Origin: a virus | Strand: one strand, 5' to 3' | DNA length: 23,731 nt | Virus record (IMG/VR): IMGVR_UViG_3300040815_001563 | Coordinates: 1-23,731 of that record | The notes under the pieces: generated by a model | Seen by the model: only the letters and a program-made list of their open reading frames with translations | Database searches by the model: none | Told to the model about the DNA's origin: nothing | Part shown: in pieces, positions 20,558 to 23,731 of the stretch | Layout: each line of letters begins with the position of its first letter | How positions within the stretch are numbered: the stretch's first letter is position 1 | Position numbers and translations under genes: made by a program

Positions 20558-20593
20558 AGAGGTGGGGCCAGTCATTCAACCAACCCCACCCCT
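20558..20593 (-). terminator. Candidate terminator hairpin after the 588-aa fibre gene
   Basis: The transcript of the minus strand can pair GGTGGGG with CCCCACC over a 16-base loop, extendable outward by three or four pairs, followed by TCTTTGTGT. The T-tract is weak. The position, just upstream of the next candidate promoter, supports a transcription boundary. A smaller stem CACGG/CCGTG at 20661-20677 lies right after the stop codon. The rest of the 20489-20685 gap holds no gene I can support. Confidence 0.5.
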
Positions 20594-20685
20594 CGTCGGG
20601 TATTTCCTCGCCTGCACGGCGTAACTACCGTCCCCACTGTAACCATGGACTCGGTAGCGCCACGGATGTTTACCGTGACATCTTA

Positions 20686-22452
20686 TCAGCCAATGACCAC
20701 GATGCGATATGCCTCGTCTGCAGGGGCTGAAGCAAACCCTAGCGTAACATTGTTAGCATCATCACGAGTAACATCGCAAACGACTGTTTCTCCTGAAGAA
20801 ACTTCGTAAACTTCGACAACAACAAAAAGTGTTCCCAGACCGTGAGTCATCTGAATGCTAGTATCCGTGCCACTCTGGGGAACCAAAGCAGAATAGCGAG
20901 TCATGAAACCTAGATTAGTTTTTGCGCCAGCAGCAGTCGATGCGCCGGTACCACCATGGAGTACAGCAACATCTGTCGCCTCCCACGTACCTGTGGTAAT
21001 AGTGCCCAAACCAGTAATGTTAGTCTGTGACGCAGTAAGAACAGAACCAGTCAAATCACCAGTCACATCACCGGTCACATTGCCAGTCAAGTTACCCGTC
21101 ACATCGCCAGTCAAATCACCAGTGACATTACCTGTCACATTTCCGGTAAGATCACCAGTAACATCCCCAGTAACATTTCCGGTCAAATCTCCCGTAACAT
21201 CGCCTGTGACATTGCCAGTAACATTACCAGTCAAATCGCCCGTAACGTCACCAGTCACATTACCCGTAACGCTACCCTCAAGAGAAGCAACAAGCGTAGC
21301 AACAGTGTAATTAGTGCCAGCAACATTTACTGTAGTCGTCGGAGCGTCTTCCAAGTCATGGAACAGTCGGAACTTTCCGTCAGTAGAATCACGGAACATA
21401 CCAGCAAACGATGCTGTGCCGTCATTATACGTTCCATAGAAACCGATGTCAACGCTATTAGCAGTGTTACCACTCGCAAGAATAATTAGCGGGTCTTCTA
21501 CAGACAGCGTAGAAGTGCTAACAGTTGTCGTATCACCGTTAACAGTTAAGTCACCGCTAACAATAAGATGATCATCAATCGTGACTGTACCACCAGCAGA
21601 ATCAATGACAAGGTTTCCGCTAGAAGTATCAATTTCGTCAGAAGATGTCACACCGACCTGAATGTTACCTGCAGTCAAGTTGCCAGTAACGTTACCAGTC
21701 ACATTACCCGTCAAGTCACCAGTAACATTTCCGGTGACATTTCCAGTAAGGTCACCAGTCACATCGCCGGTCACGTTACCAGTCACATTGCCAGTAAGAT
21801 TACCTGTAACATCCCCGGTCAAATCTCCTGTAACGTCACCCGTAACATTACCAGTCACGTTGCCTGTGAGATTACCTGTCACGTTACCTGTGACATCACC
21901 AGTCAAATCTGCAGTGACAGTATTGAACGTAACATCAGCAGAAATTGCTACATCCTGACCAATAGTGACAGTCACAGAATCAGAAGAATCATTCGCTACC
22001 GTCGATACACCAGTTCCACCAAGGATGCTAAGAGTACCACCATTCAGGGCCACACTAGCAGCAGTAGACAAATCGTCAGTAAAAGAAAGGTTTGTAGAAA
22101 TAGAAGCAGTGCTTGCTGCAGTCAAACGACCGTAAGCGTCAACCGTGAACGTCGGAATCTCGGTAGCCGAACCATACGACTGCGCCGTAACACCACTAGT
22201 AGCCAACCCAATGTTGACTGACCCCGAAGTACCTCCGCCAGTAATAGGAGCAGATACAGTAATAGCAGAAATATCACCTTCATGCAGGTTAACCCAGCCT
22301 GAGCCGTCATAAATCTTTAATGCATTATCAACAGTGTCAAAATATACCTGACCGTCAGCAGGATCAGAAGGAGCGGTACCAAGATTCTGAATCTTAGCGT
22401 TCTGCAACTCATTCTTATTTAGATCAATATTAGTTAAGAATTTCTGAGCCAT
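20686..22452 (-). CDS. Tail fibre with two TGN/TGD repeat blocks, 588 aa
   Basis: Starts MAQKFLTNIDLNKNELQNAK behind GGAGAGG. The N-terminal module (LGTAPSDPADGQVYFDT, LKIYDGSGWVNLHEGD) is a common anchor of phage fibres to the baseplate. Residues 182-260 and 394-469 are tandem TGNV/TGDV/TGDL repeats. Between them lies the module AGNIQVGVTSSDEIDTSSGN (261-280) plus IVSGDLTVNGDTTTV, shared with the 837-aa fibre, and an insert with GMFRDSTDGKFRLF. The C-terminus (MTHGLGTLFVVVEVYE...NVTLGFASAPADEAYRIVV) matches a receptor-distal domain frequent in phage fibres and is related in pattern to the end of the 158-aa protein upstream. Confidence 0.88.
   Translation of the reverse strand: MAQKFLTNIDLNKNELQNAKIQNLGTAPSDPADGQVYFDTVDNALKIYDGSGWVNLHEGDISAITVSAPITGGGTSGSVNIGLATSGVTAQSYGSATEIPTFTVDAYGRLTAASTASISTNLSFTDDLSTAASVALNGGTLSILGGTGVSTVANDSSDSVTVTIGQDVAISADVTFNTVTADLTGDVTGNVTGNLTGNVTGNVTGDVTGDLTGDVTGNLTGNVTGNVTGDVTGDLTGNVTGNVTGDLTGNVTGNVTGNLTAGNIQVGVTSSDEIDTSSGNLVIDSAGGTVTIDDHLIVSGDLTVNGDTTTVSTSTLSVEDPLIILASGNTANSVDIGFYGTYNDGTASFAGMFRDSTDGKFRLFHDLEDAPTTTVNVAGTNYTVATLVASLEGSVTGNVTGDVTGDLTGNVTGNVTGDVTGDLTGNVTGDVTGDLTGNVTGNVTGDLTGDVTGNLTGNVTGDVTGDLTGSVLTASQTNITGLGTITTGTWEATDVAVLHGGTGASTAAGAKTNLGFMTRYSALVPQSGTDTSIQMTHGLGTLFVVVEVYEVSSGETVVCDVTRDDANNVTLGFASAPADEAYRIVVIG
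21046..21273 (-). repeat. TGN/TGD tandem repeat block, C-terminal block of the 588-aa fibre
   Basis: Nineteen or so four-codon units (residues 394-469), with synonymous codons shuffled between units so that DNA identity is lower than peptide identity. Confidence 0.85.
21673..21909 (-). repeat. TGN/TGD tandem repeat block, N-terminal block of the 588-aa fibre
   Basis: About twenty four-codon units (residues 182-260), ending in TAGN, the same junction that ends the repeat region of the 837-aa fibre. Confidence 0.85.
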
Positions 22453-22465
22453 GGCCTCTCCAAAA

Positions 22466-22942
22466 TTAGGTTAAATACGCTTTACCCGTAAACGCTGCCT
22501 CAAACGAAACAGTCACGCTGCTTGTACTATTATATGATACCGTACCTACAACCACTGTCCCCGCAGAATCGACAACAGTTACAGACGGATAACCGTCCAA
22601 AGTGTGGGTAATTTCCCAAGAACTAGAAGCAGAAGGTTGATTATAAGTGAACCTTTTAGGAATCAAAGGTAAAGGATCGCTCCCCCACGAAAGTTCCCCC
22701 TTAGGCCCCCACAACTTCCCAGAAGCAGTATCAATATAGAAATCGCCAGCAGTTCCTAACGCATCAGACGGGGCACTAGCAGCATAATATAAATTAGACG
22801 CCGCACCAGCATCATTAACAAAAGTAGACGCCACCACTGTAACAGAATTAGCGTTCGACTCCGAAACAGACACAGCATTAATAATGTCGTTAACTGTAAC
22901 TCCAGTAGATTGCTGCTCTACGCTGACTGTGTATGTTGACAT
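22466..22942 (-). CDS. Small fibre/baseplate-type structural protein, 158 aa
   Basis: The Ser/Thr/Val-rich N-terminus (about 1-65) is followed by the common fibre motif GTAGDFYIDTASGKLWGPKG (63-82). A C-terminal domain SWEITHTLDGYPSVTVVDSA...VSFEAAFTGKAYLT (about 107-158) resembles the compact beta domain of phage baseplate and fibre proteins that pairs 'W.I.H.L...P.V.VVDS.G' with 'V.F....TG.A'. It lies between a baseplate-like protein and the first long fibre, so it may be a connector. Ribosome-binding site TAGGGTAG before the ATG. No enzymatic motif. Confidence 0.75.
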   Translation of the reverse strand: MSTYTVSVEQQSTGVTVNDIINAVSVSESNANSVTVVASTFVNDAGAASNLYYAASAPSDALGTAGDFYIDTASGKLWGPKGELSWGSDPLPLIPKRFTYNQPSASSSWEITHTLDGYPSVTVVDSAGTVVVGTVSYNSTSSVTVSFEAAFTGKAYLT

Positions 22943-22944
22943 CG

Positions 22945-23286
22945 CTACCCTACGCTAAATAAGCCCCTAATTACCTTCACGACCGCCAGTTTTGACCCAA
23001 TACTGAACAACTCCAAGTCATAAACATGGTCACCAGTATCTAAACCAACAGTATCATCCGAAGATAAACTTAACTCTATTTTACTATTTTCAAGGTCATG
23101 AGTGATCCTACTATTTGACGTGGACAACTCAACAACAACGGAATCTGCAGAAATACTGCGCCTAACCTGCATACGGGAGCCCCAATACTGTAAACTTGCA
23201 TATTCGTTGTCAGGATTAACTAAAGTTATAGAAGCAGAAAATGGCTCACCCCGTGTACACGAAAAATCATGAAATCCAGCGGTCAT
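22945..23286 (-). CDS. Baseplate/BppU-like structural protein, 113 aa
   Basis: Reads as a single beta-sandwich. TRGEPFSASITLVNPDNEYASL starts a first strand pair; then come WGSRMQVRRS, SRITHDLENSKIELSLSSDDTVGL, GDHVYDLELFSIGSKLAVVKVI and RGLFSV. This order (RG.xF...I...R.xI...L.LS...GxxVYDLEL...G.F.V) is shared by many small phage baseplate or fibre-holding proteins. It couples by ATGA to the 105-aa gene upstream and is followed two bases later by the 158-aa protein gene. Structural role inferred. Confidence 0.7.
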   Translation of the reverse strand: MTAGFHDFSCTRGEPFSASITLVNPDNEYASLQYWGSRMQVRRSISADSVVVELSTSNSRITHDLENSKIELSLSSDDTVGLDTGDHVYDLELFSIGSKLAVVKVIRGLFSVG

Positions 23287-23600
23287 TCGATAATTCCCCC
23301 AGCAATAAAATCGTCAGCAGCCATAATCATGCCACGGGCAACCCAATCAGGAAGATTGTCGGAAGTAACCACCATAAGATTGGCGGTACCATCCTCACCT
23401 ATAACTTCGCCAGCAAAAATGAAGTTACCTAAAATACCGCCTTCACCACGAGCCTCAAAAACAGAATCAACCAACTCGTTAATAATGTTTTCAGCCGTGC
23501 CCTTATTGGAAGCGTCAACAGCATCAGCAATCATGCCAATCAAGTCGTCGTCAGAGTCGTCATCCCCACGCTCACTAAACGGTACAAAATCTTCTGACAT
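23283..23600 (-). CDS. Hypothetical acidic protein, 105 aa (structural-gene neighbourhood)
   Basis: Preceded by an excellent AGGAGG site at 23611-23606. Residues 1-50 are Asp/Glu-rich and helical (DDDSDDDLIGMIADAVD). The second half (GGILGNFIFAGEVIGEDGTANLMVVTSDNLPDWVARGMIMAADDFI) is a strand-rich domain with a C-terminal helix. No catalytic motif. The gene order, upstream of baseplate and fibre genes, suggests a tail-associated or assembly protein; family not recognised by name. Confidence 0.65.
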   Translation of the reverse strand: MSEDFVPFSERGDDDSDDDLIGMIADAVDASNKGTAENIINELVDSVFEARGEGGILGNFIFAGEVIGEDGTANLMVVTSDNLPDWVARGMIMAADDFIAGGIIE

Positions 23601-23612
23601 AACTACCTCCTG

Positions 23613-23731
23613 CTATTCTTCGGGTTTAAGACTTAAAATCTCTTTATGTAACTCGGCGTTTCTTCTTTCCAAAGCAGAAATTTCTTCCTGTAAATGGTGC
23701 GTAATATATCTCAACCGATTATTTTCTTTAC
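23613..23731 (-). CDS. C-terminal part of a coiled-coil protein (5' end outside window)
   Basis: A frame of 39 codons is open to the right edge and ends at TAG 23613. It reads KENNRLRYITHHLQEEISAL then ERRNAELHKEILSLKPEE. Hydrophobic residues fall at heptad positions, so a parallel coiled coil is likely, as in trimeric tail or fibre-associated proteins. It ends shortly before the ribosome-binding site of the 105-aa gene. Confidence 0.6.
   Translation of the reverse strand, partial: KENNRLRYITHHLQEEISALERRNAELHKEILSLKPEE

Noticed and set aside
15025-21909. CRISPR array, considered because of many regular short repeats
   Set aside because: The repeats are in-frame coding repeats without spacers of constant length and without unique spacer sequences.

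Overview
The window is part of the genome of a tailed double-stranded DNA phage, or a prophage-like copy of one. The evidence is a run of tail-fibre and baseplate-type genes (about 15.0-23.7 kb), a tRNA cluster with an HNH endonuclease, tightly packed genes with ATGA start/stop overlaps, and many small unrecognised ORFs. Almost all genes are on the minus strand; the plus-strand genes are the HNH gene and a three-gene block at 3.2-5.3 kb. No integrase, capsid, terminase or polymerase gene is in view. The host cannot be named from sequence alone. Sigma70-type promoters placed exactly so that transcription would begin at the start codon (leaderless mRNAs) would fit an actinobacterial host, but this is inference.

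Layout. 1-1513 (-): an operon of small early-type proteins, the last one cut by the window edge and possibly a PD-(D/E)XK-type nuclease. 1589-2390: tRNAs Ser(UGA), Arg(UCU) and Thr(UGU), a plus-strand HNH endonuclease, and what look like the two ends of a further, disrupted tRNA gene. 2403-3095 (-): a tiny membrane peptide, a small acidic protein and thioredoxin. 3166-5315 (+) and 5282-14974 (-): an unusually dense accessory region with nine recognisable 2-oxoglutarate/Fe(II) oxygenases and a tenth oxygenase-like protein that lacks the distal ligand. With them are a methyltransferase-fold protein, a DUF6065 protein, a glutathione-peroxidase-like protein without its catalytic cysteine, a small beta-rich protein and a block of unknown helical proteins.

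15013-23731 (-): virion adhesion genes. In transcription order these are a coiled-coil C-terminus, a 105-residue protein, a baseplate-like protein, a small fibre-type protein, a TGN/TGD-repeat fibre, a fibre with a self-cleaving S74 chaperone, a second larger TGN/TGD-repeat fibre, and a fibronectin-III-like protein ending in 23 aromatic-Phe-Pro-Pro repeats.

How the genes may work together. Several prolyl-4-hydroxylase-type oxygenases begin directly downstream of the (F/Y)FPP repeat protein, so modification of virion fibres by hydroxylation is an attractive but unproven idea. The oxygenase block is divided among several transcription units, each with its own promoter, and genes within a unit are translationally coupled.
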